Position numbers and translations under genes: made by a program. A stretch of 64,000 bases of DNA from Thauera humireducens. Lineage in GTDB: Bacteria > Pseudomonadota > Gammaproteobacteria > Burkholderiales > Rhodocyclaceae. The number at the start of each line of letters is the position of its first letter. Within the stretch, counting starts at the first letter, position 1. Of the stretch, positions 50,168 through 59,357 are shown in pieces. The notes beneath the pieces were generated by a model. The model made no database searches and was not told where the DNA came from. It worked only from the letters and a program-made list of their open reading frames with translations. Location of the stretch: positions 1 to 64,000 of the forward strand of contig NZ_CP014646.1 in NCBI RefSeq assembly GCF_001051995.2, written 5' to 3'.

Positions 50168-50848
50168 TCAGGCCTGGTAGCGGGCGAGGCGGGTCGGGTC
50201 GTGCAAGGTGATGCGTTTGCCCTGAACGCTGATCAGGCCCGATTCGCTGAGGTCGTGAAAGATGCGCGACAGGGTTTCGGGCGTCAGGTTCAGGCGTGAA
50301 GCGATGACCTGCTTGCTGGTCGGCAGCGCGATCTCGCACGGCGTGTCGCTGTCGGCGACCTGCAGCAGGTAGCCGATCACACGCTGGATGCTCGAGCGCA
50401 GCGAATAGGTCTCCACGTCCTGGATCAGCCCGTGCAGGCGGATGGCCATGCCGGCGAGGAGCTTGTGCGCGAAGGTGGAGTCCTGGTCGATCAGCTCGGT
50501 GACCACGGCCTGGCCGACGTGGATCAGCAGTGTTTCGGTCAGCGCTTCGGCGAACACCGGATAGGGCTTGTTCATGAACATCACGGCCTCTCCGAAGCTC
50601 TGCATCGGGCCGATGATCTCCACGACCTTCTCGGTCCCCTGTGGCGACGAAAAGGCGAGCTTGACCTGACCCGAGACGACGAAGTAAAAGCCATGCGGCT
50701 GGTCGCCGCGCTGGAACAGCACCTCGCCACGCCCGATGTGGCGGTCACGCGTGTAGCGCGCGACAAGCTCGAGATCGGTGTCCGAGAGTTCGCTGAACAG
50801 CGGGATGCGCTTGAGCAGCGCAGGCAGGTCGAGGGCGGCGTGGGTCAT
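50168..50848 (-). CDS. Crp/Fnr-family regulator, Dnr-like
   Basis: A 226-residue regulator with an N-terminal cyclic-nucleotide-like fold and a C-terminal HTH. It has no N-terminal cysteine cluster, unlike Fnr, so it cannot bind a [4Fe-4S] cluster that way. The recognition helix ETLSRIFHDL keeps the E--SR pattern that reads TTGAT half-sites. Dnr/NnrR-type proteins sense NO through heme and drive denitrification genes; this is the best guess. The ATG at 50848 is preferred to the longer frame. Confidence 0.82.
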   Translation of the reverse strand: MTHAALDLPALLKRIPLFSELSDTDLELVARYTRDRHIGRGEVLFQRGDQPHGFYFVVSGQVKLAFSSPQGTEKVVEIIGPMQSFGEAVMFMNKPYPVFAEALTETLLIHVGQAVVTELIDQDSTFAHKLLAGMAIRLHGLIQDVETYSLRSSIQRVIGYLLQVADSDTPCEIALPTSKQVIASRLNLTPETLSRIFHDLSESGLISVQGKRITLHDPTRLARYQA

Positions 50849-50952
50849 GTCCGTGCGTTCCTGGGTGGAAGCGATCTCATTATTGACGGCAATTCTAATC
50901 GACCCCGGGGCGCCGCGCGGCACGCGCGATGCCGGTCCGGGTGGGAGTACGC

Positions 50953-51342
50953 ATGTATTTCGCAATCAAGCACCTTCATGTCACCTGCGTGGTGCTCAGC
51001 GCCATGGGGTTCCTGCTGCGCGGCTTCTGGATGATGACGGGCAGCCCGCGCCTGAACGCCCTGCCGGCACGGGTGCTGCCTCACGTCGTCGACAGCGCCC
51101 TGTTGTTGAGTGCGATCGCGCTGGCGGTCATGATCCAGCAGTATCCCTTCGACGCAGGGTGGGTGACGGCAAAGGTGTTCGGCCTGATCGCCTACATCCT
51201 GCTCGGCACGGTTGCGCTGAAGCGCGGCAGGACGAAGGGGATCCGGCTCGGCGCCTTCGCCGCCGCATTGCTGGTGTATGCGTGGATCGCCTCGGTGGCA
51301 CTGACCAAGAATGTCGCAGGTTACCTGGCGGTTGCCGCCTGA
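50953..51342 (+). CDS. SirB2-family membrane protein
   Basis: A 129-residue protein with four predicted helices, starting MYFAIKHLHVTCVVLSAMGF. It resembles the SirB family, named from Salmonella invasion regulation but without a defined biochemical role. GGGAG precedes the ATG. It sits between the two Crp/Fnr regulators; the intergenic part (50849-50952) shows no Fnr box. Confidence 0.8.
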   Translation: MYFAIKHLHVTCVVLSAMGFLLRGFWMMTGSPRLNALPARVLPHVVDSALLLSAIALAVMIQQYPFDAGWVTAKVFGLIAYILLGTVALKRGRTKGIRLGAFAAALLVYAWIASVALTKNVAGYLAVAA

Positions 51343-51356
51343 TCGCCGGGCGCGCC

Positions 51357-52103
51357 TCAGCGCCCGCTGCCGGCCGTCTGGTGCTGGATGAGCTTGCGCA
51401 GGCCGGCGGTATCCAGCAGGCGGATGTGCTTCTGCTGCACGGCGATCAGGCCTTCTTCCTGGAAGCGCGAGAAGGCGCGTGACACGGTCTCGAGCTTGAG
51501 CCCGAGATAGGAGCCGATTTCCTCGCGCGTCATGCGCAGGTGGAACTCGGCCGCCGAAAAACCGCGTGCGGTGAAGCGCTGCGACATGTTGAGCAGGAAG
51601 GCCGCCAGGCGCTCCTCGGCGCGCATCGAGCCGAGCAGCATCATCACGCCGTGGTCGCGCACGATCTCACGGCTCATGACCTTGTGGAACTGATGCTGCA
51701 GGCCTTCGACCTCGTGAGACAACTGTTCGAGCTTGGCGTAGGGGATCACGCACACCTCGCTGTCTTCCAGCGCGACGGCGTTGCAACTGTGCGTCTCGGT
51801 GCTGATGCCATCCAGACCGAGAATCTCCCCGGTCATCTGGAAGCCGGTCACCTGGTCGCGACCATCTTCGAGCAGCACGTCGGTCTTGAACGAGCCCGCA
51901 CGGATCGCGTAGATCGCCTCGAAGGTGTCTCCCGCGCGGTAGAGGTTCTGCTGGCGCTTCACCTTGCGTCGCGCACCCACCAGTTCATCCAGGCGGCTCA
52001 GTTCGCTGTCGGGCATGCCGAAGGGCAGGCACAGTTCCACAAGATTACACTGCGAACAGGCGGTCTTGAGCCCGCTCACGGTAATTGCCACGCTTGCCCT
52101 CAT
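51357..52103 (-). CDS. fnr: Oxygen-sensing regulator Fnr (Anr/FixK-like, four-cysteine)
   Basis: A 248-residue global regulator of anaerobic and microaerobic genes. N-terminal Cys16, Cys19 and Cys25 (CSQCNLVELC) and Cys107 form the oxygen-labile [4Fe-4S] site. The recognition helix ETVSRAFSRFQ reads TTGAT. The frame is open to a TTG at 52142; the ATG at 52103 gives the normal spacing to the first Cys. Divergent from hemN, a usual Fnr target. It is the obvious candidate for the Fnr boxes in this window. Confidence 0.94.
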   Translation of the reverse strand: MRASVAITVSGLKTACSQCNLVELCLPFGMPDSELSRLDELVGARRKVKRQQNLYRAGDTFEAIYAIRAGSFKTDVLLEDGRDQVTGFQMTGEILGLDGISTETHSCNAVALEDSEVCVIPYAKLEQLSHEVEGLQHQFHKVMSREIVRDHGVMMLLGSMRAEERLAAFLLNMSQRFTARGFSAAEFHLRMTREEIGSYLGLKLETVSRAFSRFQEEGLIAVQQKHIRLLDTAGLRKLIQHQTAGSGR

Positions 52104-52184
52104 CTGCACGATAATCCCGTCATCCCGACTCACAGAGTCCAAAACGCGGTTTAACAGTGTCCCCGGCTGGCATCACCATGGCCG

Positions 52185-52198
52185 TTGATCCACGTCAA
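52185..52198. promoter_or_regulatory. Fnr-type box in the fnr-hemN intergenic region
   Basis: TTGATCCACGTCAA matches TTGAT-N4-RTCAA. Its centre is 29.5 bp before CATTGT (52221-52226), a weak -10 for hemN. It could also serve fnr autoregulation in the other direction. Confidence 0.75.
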
Positions 52199-52252
52199 CC
52201 AAAAATTTGCGCTGGTCTGCCATTGTTAGGCACACACAGTAGCAGCAAGATC

Positions 52253-53644
52253 ATGACCGAACAGAACGAACTCATCTTCGATCCGCAGCTGATCCGTCGA
52301 TTCGACATCAACGGGCCGCGGTATACCTCTTACCCGACCGCGGATCGCTTTGTCGAGGCTTTCAATGCCGACGCGCTCAAGCACTGGCTTGCAAATCGGG
52401 CCATTGGCGGCGTCAGCAAACCGCTCTCATTATACTTCCACATCCCATTTTGTAACACGATCTGTTATTACTGCGCCTGCAACAAGATCATAACCAAGGA
52501 TCATGGGCGTTCAGCCAAGTACCTGAAATACCTTGCTAAAGAGATCGAGATGCAAGCGGCCTGCCTGCAGGGCAGCCGCCAGGTGACGCAGTTGCACCTG
52601 GGGGGCGGCACGCCGACCTTCCTCTCGCATGACGAAATGCGGCAACTGATGGCCTCGGTCCGCGAGCACTTCACCTTGGTGCCCAACGGCGAATATTCGA
52701 TCGAGGTCGATCCGCGCAAGGTCGATTTCGACACCGTCAAGTTGCTGGCCGAGCTTGGTTTCAACCGCATGAGCGTCGGCGTGCAGGACTTCGCCGAAGA
52801 CGTGCAGCAGGCCGTCAACCGCATCCAGAGCTTCGACGAGACCAAGCTCGTCATCGATGCAGCGCGCGCCACTGGCTTCAAGTCGGTCAGCATGGACCTG
52901 ATCTACGGCCTGCCGAAACAGAACGTCATCAGCTTCAACCGCACGCTCGAACAGGTGCTCGAGATCTCGCCCGATCGCATCTCGCTTTACAGCTATGCGC
53001 ATCTGCCCGGCCTGTTCAAGCCGCAGCGTCGCATCTTCATGAGTGACATGCCGACGCCGGATACCAAGCTGCAGTTGCTGCAACTGGGTATCCGCCGCCT
53101 GACCGAGGCGGGCTATGTCTATATCGGCATGGACCATTTCGCCAAGCCCAACGACGAACTCACCGTTGCGCAGCGCCAGGGGCGCCTGCATCGCAACTTC
53201 CAGGGCTACTCGACACAGGCCGAGTGCGATCTGCTCGCCTTCGGCGTGTCGGCCATCGGCAAGATCGGCCCGGTGTATGCGCAGAACGTGAAGACGCTCG
53301 ACGAGTACTACGACGCGCTCGACCGCGATGAGCTGCCGGTGCTGCGTGGCATCGAGCTCACCGCCGACGACCTGCTGCGGCGCGCGATCATCCAGGCGCT
53401 GATGTGCCATTTCGAACTGTCGATGCAGTCGATCGAGATCGCCCACCTGATCAACTTCCGGGAGTACTTCGCCGAGGAACTGACCGAACTTGCGGAGATG
53501 GAGAAGGCGGGGCTGGTCAAGATCGACGGAGACTGGATCAGCGTGCAGCCCGGGGGACGCTTGCTGGTGCGCGGCATCGCGATGGTGTTCGACCGCTATC
53601 TGCGGGCCGACCGCGAGCGCGCGCGCTACTCGCGCGTGATCTGA
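52253..53644 (+). CDS. hemN: Oxygen-independent coproporphyrinogen III oxidase
   Basis: A 463-residue radical-SAM enzyme that makes protoporphyrinogen precursors without O2, supplying heme for cytochromes at low oxygen. The cluster motif is CNTICYYCAC, with the GGGTPTFL and SVGVQDF segments of HemN. Length and the long C-terminal domain mark true HemN rather than HemW. The ATG at 52253 (MTEQNELIF) is chosen over the longer open frame. Confidence 0.97.
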   Translation: MTEQNELIFDPQLIRRFDINGPRYTSYPTADRFVEAFNADALKHWLANRAIGGVSKPLSLYFHIPFCNTICYYCACNKIITKDHGRSAKYLKYLAKEIEMQAACLQGSRQVTQLHLGGGTPTFLSHDEMRQLMASVREHFTLVPNGEYSIEVDPRKVDFDTVKLLAELGFNRMSVGVQDFAEDVQQAVNRIQSFDETKLVIDAARATGFKSVSMDLIYGLPKQNVISFNRTLEQVLEISPDRISLYSYAHLPGLFKPQRRIFMSDMPTPDTKLQLLQLGIRRLTEAGYVYIGMDHFAKPNDELTVAQRQGRLHRNFQGYSTQAECDLLAFGVSAIGKIGPVYAQNVKTLDEYYDALDRDELPVLRGIELTADDLLRRAIIQALMCHFELSMQSIEIAHLINFREYFAEELTELAEMEKAGLVKIDGDWISVQPGGRLLVRGIAMVFDRYLRADRERARYSRVI

Positions 53645-53701
53645 ACCTTGCGGCAACGCAGCGTAGAATGAGGCTTTGCAGCAGCGGGGCCTTTTCTTCT
53701 C

Positions 53702-54412
53702 ATGCCTGAAACCGGTTATTTCGCTGTCTTCCTGATCGGCCTGCTTGGTGGCACGCACTGCGTGTCGATGTGCGGCGGCATTGTCGGCGCGCTCACCGTG
53801 CAGGTGCAGACGCCCGGCAGCAAGCCGCAATGGCCGCTGCATCTGGCCTACAACCTCGGCCGCATCGCCACCTACACCGCACTCGGCGGCCTGGTCGGCG
53901 CGCTCGGCTCGGTGGGCATGCTGTACGACGGCATGCTGCCGGTGCAGATGACGCTTTACGTGCTCGCCAACCTGATGCTGATCGCGCTCGGGCTCTACCT
54001 CACCGGCTTCACCCGCCTGCTGGCACCGGTCGAGCGTGCGGGGCATGTGATCTGGCGCCGCATCCAGCCGGCCACGCGGCGCTTCCTGCCGGCGCGCTCG
54101 GTCAAGCAGGCGCTGCCGCTCGGGCTGCTGTGGGGCTTCATCCCCTGCGGCCTGACCTATTCGATCCTCGCCACGGCGCTCGTCACCGGTTCAGGTGCGC
54201 GCGGCGCCGGGCTGATGCTGGCCTTCGGCCTCGGCACGCTGCCCAACCTGCTGCTGGCGGGCATGCTGTTCAAGCGTTTCCGCGATTTCACCCGCAACCC
54301 GAAGGTGCGCTTCGCCTCCGGCCTGCTGGTGCTGGGCTTCGGCGTATTCGGGCTCTATCACGCGCCCACACTGGGCGGCGACCTGTGGAGTGGCGTGGTC
54401 TGCGTGACCTGA
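53702..54412 (+). CDS. DsbD_2/TauE-like membrane protein linked to cbb3 and copper
   Basis: A 236-residue membrane protein with about six helices and the motif GGTHCVSMCGG near the N terminus, which gives the two cysteines shared by this DsbD-like family. A second conserved motif, WGFIPCGLTYSIL, appears mid-protein. Such genes lie close to ccoI/fixI and copA in many proteobacteria; a role in copper or reductant transfer is inferred. It lies between hemN and the metal regulator. Confidence 0.78.
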   Translation: MPETGYFAVFLIGLLGGTHCVSMCGGIVGALTVQVQTPGSKPQWPLHLAYNLGRIATYTALGGLVGALGSVGMLYDGMLPVQMTLYVLANLMLIALGLYLTGFTRLLAPVERAGHVIWRRIQPATRRFLPARSVKQALPLGLLWGFIPCGLTYSILATALVTGSGARGAGLMLAFGLGTLPNLLLAGMLFKRFRDFTRNPKVRFASGLLVLGFGVFGLYHAPTLGGDLWSGVVCVT

Positions 54413-54417
54413 GTGGC

Positions 54418-54828
54418 TCAGCTGCCTGACAGCGCACGCAGGATGGGGCAGGGCGCACCGGCCTGCGTGTCGTGGCAGCAGCGCACGAGTTCGGCCAGCG
54501 CGCGTCGCATGTCCTGAAGCTGGCGAATGCGGGCGTCGATCAGTGCGATCTTCGCCTGTGCCGTTTCGCGCGCGCGGTCGCGGTCCGTGTCTTCGTTGAG
54601 GGCGAGCAGGCTATCGATCTCCTCCAGCGAGAAACCAAGCTGCTGCGCGCGGCGGATCGCCTTCAGCCGCGCGAGTTCCGCCAGGCCGTACCGCCGGTAG
54701 CTGCCATGGCCCCGTTCCGGCGCGTGCAGCAAGCCGCGGCGCTGGTAGTAGCGGATGGTCTCGATGCCGACCTCGGCCTCGCGCGCCAATGCGCCGATGG
54801 TGAATGTCCGTTCGATTTGCGTGTCCAC
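54418..54828 (-). CDS. MerR-family metal-responsive regulator
   Basis: A 136-residue regulator with a MerR HTH (TIGALAREAEVGIETIRYYQ) and RRYG wing, followed by a dimerisation helix and a C-terminal loop CCHDTQAGAPCPIL. The two Cys nine residues apart match the MerR mercury/lead spacing rather than the CueR spacing of eight. The third Cys of MerR (position 82 in E. coli numbering) is absent. The GTG at 54828 is the most likely start. Divergent from copA. Confidence 0.8.
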   Translation of the reverse strand: MDTQIERTFTIGALAREAEVGIETIRYYQRRGLLHAPERGHGSYRRYGLAELARLKAIRRAQQLGFSLEEIDSLLALNEDTDRDRARETAQAKIALIDARIRQLQDMRRALAELVRCCHDTQAGAPCPILRALSGS

Positions 54829-54831
54829 CGG

Positions 54832-54863
54832 TTGACTCCGTACCTTGGTACGGGGTTTAGACT
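54832..54863 (+). promoter_or_regulatory. MerR-type promoter-operator of copA
   Basis: TTGACT (54832-54837), 20-bp spacer, TAGACT (54858-54863). The overlong spacer contains CCGTACC (54838-54844) and GGTACGG (54847-54853), a dyad. Long spacers with a dyad between -35 and -10 are the hallmark of MerR-activated promoters. Confidence 0.85.
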
Positions 54864-54898
54864 GCCGTTTGTCGAATGTTTGCGCAATACCCGAAACC

Positions 54899-57157
54899 AT
54901 GTCCCACGCAACGCTGAACACGCCGCCCGATGCTTCCCGCACGGCGGCAACCGAATCCCTCGAACTGGCCATCGGCGGCATGACCTGCGCTGCCTGCTCG
55001 ACACGGCTGGAGAAGGTGCTCAACCGCTTGCCTGGCGTGCAGGCGAGCGTCAATCTCGCCACCGAGCGCGCCACGTTGCACTTCGCACCCGGCGCGTTGA
55101 CGCTGGCGCAGGCCACGGCCGCGGTCGAACGCGCGGGTTTCCAGGCCAGCGACGCGCGCCAGCTTGCGCGCGAGGCCGAGCGCGCCCGCCACCGGGCCGA
55201 GTGGCGGGTGGAACTTCGCCACTTCTGGATCGCGGCCGTGCTGAGCCTGCCGCTGGCGGCGCAGATGCCGGCGATGTTCGGCCTGTGGCCCGGCGGCGAG
55301 GTGCATCACGATCTGGTGCCGCGCTGGCTGCAACTGCTGCTGGCGACGCCGGTGCAGTTCTGGATCGGTGCGCGCTTCTATCGCGGCGCCTGGGCCTCGC
55401 TGCGCGGCGGCGGCGCGAACATGGACGTGCTGGTCGCACTCGGCACCTCGATGGCCTACTTCTACAGCCTCGTCGTCACGCTGGCCGACCGCCACGACCT
55501 GCACGTGTACTTCGAGGCTTCGGCGATGATCATCACCCTGGTGCTGCTCGGCAAGCTGATGGAGGCGCGCGCCAAGGCCCGCACCACGGCGGCGCTTGAT
55601 GCCTTGCTGCGCCTGCAGCCGAAGATGGCGCGCATCGAGCGCGACGGCGAACTGCTCGAAGTGCCCGTCGAATCGCTGCAGCCCGGCGACCTGTTCGTGC
55701 TGCGTCCGGGCGATGCGGTGCCGGTCGACGGCGTCGTCGAGCAGGGCGAGTCGGCCGTGAACGAGGCGATGCTGACCGGCGAGAGCCTGCCGATCGACAA
55801 GCAGGCCGGCGACATGGTGTTCGCGGCCACCCTCAACGGCAACGGCCTGCTGCGCTGCCGCGCCACCGGCGTCGGGGCGCAGACGCTGCTTGCGGGCATC
55901 ATCCGTCTGGTCGAGCAGGCGCAGGGCTCGAAGGCGCCGGTGCAGCGCCTCGCCGATCGCATCGCCGCGGTATTCGTACCGGTCGTGGTCGCCATCGCGC
56001 TGCTGACCTTCGCCGGCTGGTGGCTGGCGAGCGGCGACTTCCAGCAGGCGCTGATCAACGCCGTGGCGGTGCTGGTCATCGCCTGCCCGTGCGCGCTCGG
56101 TCTGGCGACGCCGACGGCGATCATGGTCGGCACTGGCCAGGGCGCACGCGCCGGCATGCTGGTGAAGAACGCCGAGGCGCTGGAACTGGCTGAGCGTATC
56201 GGCGTGCTGGCGGTCGACAAGACCGGCACCCTGACGGAAGGCCTGCCGGCCGTCACCGACGTGGTGCCAGCGGCCGGCTGGACCCACGCGCGCCTGCTGG
56301 CGGTGGCCGCGGCGCTCGAACAGGGTAGTGGCCATCCCATTGCCACCGCCATCGTGGCCGCTGCCCGTGCCGAGGCACTCGACCTGCCGGCGACCGAGGC
56401 GGTCAACGCCGTCGGCGGCATGGGCATCGAGGGGCGGATCCGGGGCGAAGTTGGTGTGCAGGCCGTGCTGCTCGGTTCGCCGCGTTTCCTGCTGGAGCGG
56501 GGCATCGGTCTGGCGGAGGCGGTCAGCGATGATCTCGCCGCCGCGGGCAAGACCCTGGTTGCGGTGGCGGTCGATGGCGCGTTCGCCGGACTCATCGGCG
56601 TGGCGGACCGGGTGCGCGATGACTCGGCAGCGGCCGTTGCGCGCCTGCAGGCCAAGGGCGTGCGTGTGGTGATGCTCACCGGCGACCATCCGGCCACGGC
56701 CGAAGCCATTGCCCGCCACACCGGCATCACCGACTGGCGTGCCGGCGTACTGCCGGGCGACAAGGCCGCGGCGGTCGAGGCCTTGCGCCAGGCAGGGAGC
56801 GACACGCCGCTGCGCGTGGGCATGGCGGGCGACGGCATCAACGATGCGCCCGCGCTTGCTGCGGCCGACGTCTCCTTCGCCATCGGCGTCGGTGCCGACG
56901 TTGCGGTGGAAGCCGCCGACATCACGCTGGTGCGCAACAGCCTGCACGGCGTGGCGGACGCGATCGACCTGTCGCGCGCCACACTGTCGAAGATCCGCCA
57001 GAACCTGTTCTTCGCCTTCATCTACAACGTGCTCGGCATCCCGCTCGCGGCGGCGGGCATGCTAAACCCGGTGATCGCCGGTGCGGCGATGGCGATGAGC
57101 TCGGTTTCGGTGGTCAGCAATTCGCTGCTCCTGCGCCGCTGGCGTGCGGGGCGCTAG
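54899..57157 (+). CDS. copA: Copper-translocating P1B-type ATPase CopA
   Basis: A 752-residue heavy-metal ATPase with one N-terminal HMA domain (IGGMTCAACSTRLEKVL), CPC channel motif in IACPCALGLATP, phosphorylation site DKTGTLTEG and hinge GDGINDAP. It exports Cu(I) from the cytosol. It differs from ccoI by the single HMA and lack of the Cys-rich N-terminal domain. The MerR-type promoter at 54832 and the copZ gene downstream support a metal-resistance operon. Confidence 0.93.
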   Translation: MSHATLNTPPDASRTAATESLELAIGGMTCAACSTRLEKVLNRLPGVQASVNLATERATLHFAPGALTLAQATAAVERAGFQASDARQLAREAERARHRAEWRVELRHFWIAAVLSLPLAAQMPAMFGLWPGGEVHHDLVPRWLQLLLATPVQFWIGARFYRGAWASLRGGGANMDVLVALGTSMAYFYSLVVTLADRHDLHVYFEASAMIITLVLLGKLMEARAKARTTAALDALLRLQPKMARIERDGELLEVPVESLQPGDLFVLRPGDAVPVDGVVEQGESAVNEAMLTGESLPIDKQAGDMVFAATLNGNGLLRCRATGVGAQTLLAGIIRLVEQAQGSKAPVQRLADRIAAVFVPVVVAIALLTFAGWWLASGDFQQALINAVAVLVIACPCALGLATPTAIMVGTGQGARAGMLVKNAEALELAERIGVLAVDKTGTLTEGLPAVTDVVPAAGWTHARLLAVAAALEQGSGHPIATAIVAAARAEALDLPATEAVNAVGGMGIEGRIRGEVGVQAVLLGSPRFLLERGIGLAEAVSDDLAAAGKTLVAVAVDGAFAGLIGVADRVRDDSAAAVARLQAKGVRVVMLTGDHPATAEAIARHTGITDWRAGVLPGDKAAAVEALRQAGSDTPLRVGMAGDGINDAPALAAADVSFAIGVGADVAVEAADITLVRNSLHGVADAIDLSRATLSKIRQNLFFAFIYNVLGIPLAAAGMLNPVIAGAAMAMSSVSVVSNSLLLRRWRAGR

Positions 57158-57190
57158 AAAATCCCTTTTTTGCCAAGGAGTGATACGCAA

Positions 57191-57400
57191 ATGAATGAAG
57201 TGACGATCAAGGTCGAAGGCATGAGCTGCGGCGGCTGCGTGAAGAACGTGACCGGCGTGTTGAAGGCATTGCCCGGCGTGACGGACGCGCAGGTGTCTCT
57301 GGCCGACGCGTCCGCGACGGTTCGGTACGACCCGGCCACGGTGTCCGTGGAGGCGCTGCGCGAGGCGGTGGAGAACGCAGGTTTCGACTCGCCCACCTGA
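57191..57400 (+). CDS. copZ: CopZ-like heavy-metal-associated chaperone
   Basis: A 69-residue HMA protein. The metal motif [11 protein letters not shown] has the two Cys that bind Cu(I). It probably delivers copper to CopA, whose gene ends 33 bp upstream. The Gly-Gly between the cysteines is usual for copper chaperones. Confidence 0.92.
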   Translation: MNEVTIKVEGMSCGGCVKNVTGVLKALPGVTDAQVSLADASATVRYDPATVSVEALREAVENAGFDSPT

Positions 57401-57458
57401 CACTGACCGCCGCGGAAAGGGGGGCAATGATGCAGTGCAAGACACTGCGGTTTCCCCC

Positions 57459-57464
57459 TATAAT
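57459..57464 (+). promoter_or_regulatory. -10 element of ppa
   Basis: TATAAT 29 bp before the ppa ATG, with only a weak -35-like GTGCAA upstream. Confidence 0.4.
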
Positions 57465-57492
57465 CCGCGCACATTTTCCACGGGAGGGAACC

Positions 57493-58020
57493 ATGGGTTT
57501 TGATCTGGTCAGCGCCGGCAAGGACGTGCCGAACGACATCAACGTCATCATCGAGATCTCCGCGCAGGGCGATCCGATCAAGTTTGAAGTGGACAAGGAC
57601 AGCGGTGCGGTGTTCGTCGACCGCTTCATGGGCACCTCGATGCGTTACCCGCTCAACTACGGTTACGTGCCGCACACCATCGCCGGCGACGGCGACCCGG
57701 TGGACGTGCTGGTCGTCACCCCCTTCCCGCTCGCCCCGGGTGTCGTCATCCGCTGCCGCCCTGTCGGCGTGCTGAAGATGGAAGATGACGGCGGTGTCGA
57801 CGCCAAGGTTGTGGCCGTGCCGGTGTCCAAGCTGACCCCGCTGTACGACAAGGTCCAGACCACCGACGACCTGCCCGAGCTGTTGATGAAGCAGACCGTG
57901 CACTTCTTCGAGCACTACAAGGATCTCGAGCCGGGCAAGTGGGTCAAGGTCCTGGGCTGGGGCACCGTCGAGGAGGCCAAGGCCGAAATCGTCAACGGCC
58001 TGGCTGCCGCCAAGAAGTAA
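57493..58020 (+). CDS. ppa: Inorganic pyrophosphatase
   Basis: A 175-residue family I enzyme that hydrolyses pyrophosphate, pulling biosynthetic reactions forward. The signature DGDPVDVLV with its three Asp ligands is present (about 66-74), as are the [11 protein letters not shown] and KVLGW segments. The ATG at 57493 follows GGGAGG and gives the normal length. Confidence 0.97.
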   Translation: MGFDLVSAGKDVPNDINVIIEISAQGDPIKFEVDKDSGAVFVDRFMGTSMRYPLNYGYVPHTIAGDGDPVDVLVVTPFPLAPGVVIRCRPVGVLKMEDDGGVDAKVVAVPVSKLTPLYDKVQTTDDLPELLMKQTVHFFEHYKDLEPGKWVKVLGWGTVEEAKAEIVNGLAAAKK

Positions 58021-58077
58021 TCCGGATCGAACGATCCGCCCGTGGCGCCGGCAAGGGCGCCACGGAAGCGAAGAAAC

Positions 58078-58102
58078 CGCGGAACGCTCCGCGTTTTTTT
58101 TT
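58078..58102 (+). terminator. Intrinsic terminator of ppa
   Basis: CGCGGA (58078-58083), loop ACGC, TCCGCG (58088-58093) and nine T residues. A second hairpin, CGTGGCGCC/GGCGCCACG (58041-58049/58056-58064), lies just before it. The stretch 58103-58274 holds nothing I can support. Confidence 0.9.
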
Positions 58103-58274
58103 CGCCCACGCGTGGCGCAGACCTGTTTCTCGGCCTGTTCGAGGTCGCGGCGGCGATGAGTGTGTTCTTCCTTGTGCTGGGCGACGGCGGCTGGCGCACG
58201 AGCGATGGACGTCCGGCCAGCCAGTGCCTTCATCGCACCGGTGCACGGGGGTATGCCGGGTCTGCGGTGCGGCC

Positions 58275-59357
58275 TCAGCGATTCACACGCATGATTGCCT
58301 CAGGAATCCCCTCCAGCGGCACGACGCTGTCGACGGCGCCCAGGCGGATGGCTTCTTTCGGCATGCCGAATACCACGCAGCTTGATTCGTCTTCGGCAAT
58401 GGTCGGCGCACCCGCATCGTGCATTTCCTTCAGCCCGCGCGCGCCGTCGTCCCCCATGCCGGTCATGATGACGCCGACGGCGTTCTTGCCTGCGAACTTT
58501 GCGCAGGAGCGGAAGAGCACATCCACCGACGGCCTGTGGCGGTTGATCAGCGGACCATCGACCACCTCGACCGTGTATTGCGCGCCGCTGCGCGCCAGCA
58601 TCATGTGCTTTCCACCGGGCGCGATCAGCGCTCGGCCCGCCACCACGCGGTCGCCGTGTCGCGCCTCCCGCACCTGGAGCGCACACAGGCTGTCGAGGCG
58701 CTCGGCGAACATCGCGGTGAAGCGCTCGGGCATGTGCTGAACGATGACGATGCCGGGGCAGACTGCCGGCAGTCGCGTAAGCACCGCTTCCAGCGCCTGC
58801 GTACCGCCAGTCGACGTGCCGATCGCGATGATGCGCTCGGTGGTGCGCACCATGTTCGATCCGCTGCCCAGACCGGCTCCGAGGATGGCATCGGCACTCA
58901 GCTTGGGTGCCGGCGCCTGCGGTGTTGCCGCCCGGGCCGCCAGCCGGCCGGCATTGGCGCGGGCGGCTGTCCTGACGGCCTGCACCACGTCGTTGGCACT
59001 GTCTTCGAGAAACTGCTTCACGCCCATCCTGGGCTTCGTGATGATGGCCACCGCGCCGGCCGACAGGGCCTGCATGGTTGCTGCGGCACCGCTTTCGGCG
59101 AGCGAGGAACAGATCACCACCGGCGTCGGGCGTTCGGTCATGATCTTCTTCAGGAAGGTCAGGCCGTCCATGCGCGGCATTTCGATATCGAGCACGATGA
59201 CGTCGGGCCACTGGCGTTGCATGTGGCTCATCGCGAAGACTGGGTCCGATGCTGCGCCGATCACCTCGATGCCGGGCTCGCGTTCCAGCATCTGACGCAC
59301 GGTTTGTCGCACCACGGCCGAGTCGTCAACGATCATGACCTTGATGTTGGCGCTCAT
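58275..59357 (-). CDS. cheB: Chemotaxis protein-glutamate methylesterase CheB
   Basis: A 360-residue enzyme that demethylates chemoreceptors. The receiver domain has the phosphorylation Asp57 in VIVLDIEMP. The methylesterase domain has the catalytic Ser in [10 protein letters not shown], His in VQHMPERF and Asp in [11 protein letters not shown]. Last gene of the minus-strand che operon, overlapping cheR by 4 bases. Confidence 0.96.
   Translation of the reverse strand: MSANIKVMIVDDSAVVRQTVRQMLEREPGIEVIGAASDPVFAMSHMQRQWPDVIVLDIEMPRMDGLTFLKKIMTERPTPVVICSSLAESGAAATMQALSAGAVAIITKPRMGVKQFLEDSANDVVQAVRTAARANAGRLAARAATPQAPAPKLSADAILGAGLGSGSNMVRTTERIIAIGTSTGGTQALEAVLTRLPAVCPGIVIVQHMPERFTAMFAERLDSLCALQVREARHGDRVVAGRALIAPGGKHMMLARSGAQYTVEVVDGPLINRHRPSVDVLFRSCAKFAGKNAVGVIMTGMGDDGARGLKEMHDAGAPTIAEDESSCVVFGMPKEAIRLGAVDSVVPLEGIPEAIMRVNR

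Noticed and set aside
58103..58274. Possible small gene between ppa and cheB
   Set aside because: Overlapping short frames exist on both strands but none has a ribosome-binding site or recognisable sequence.
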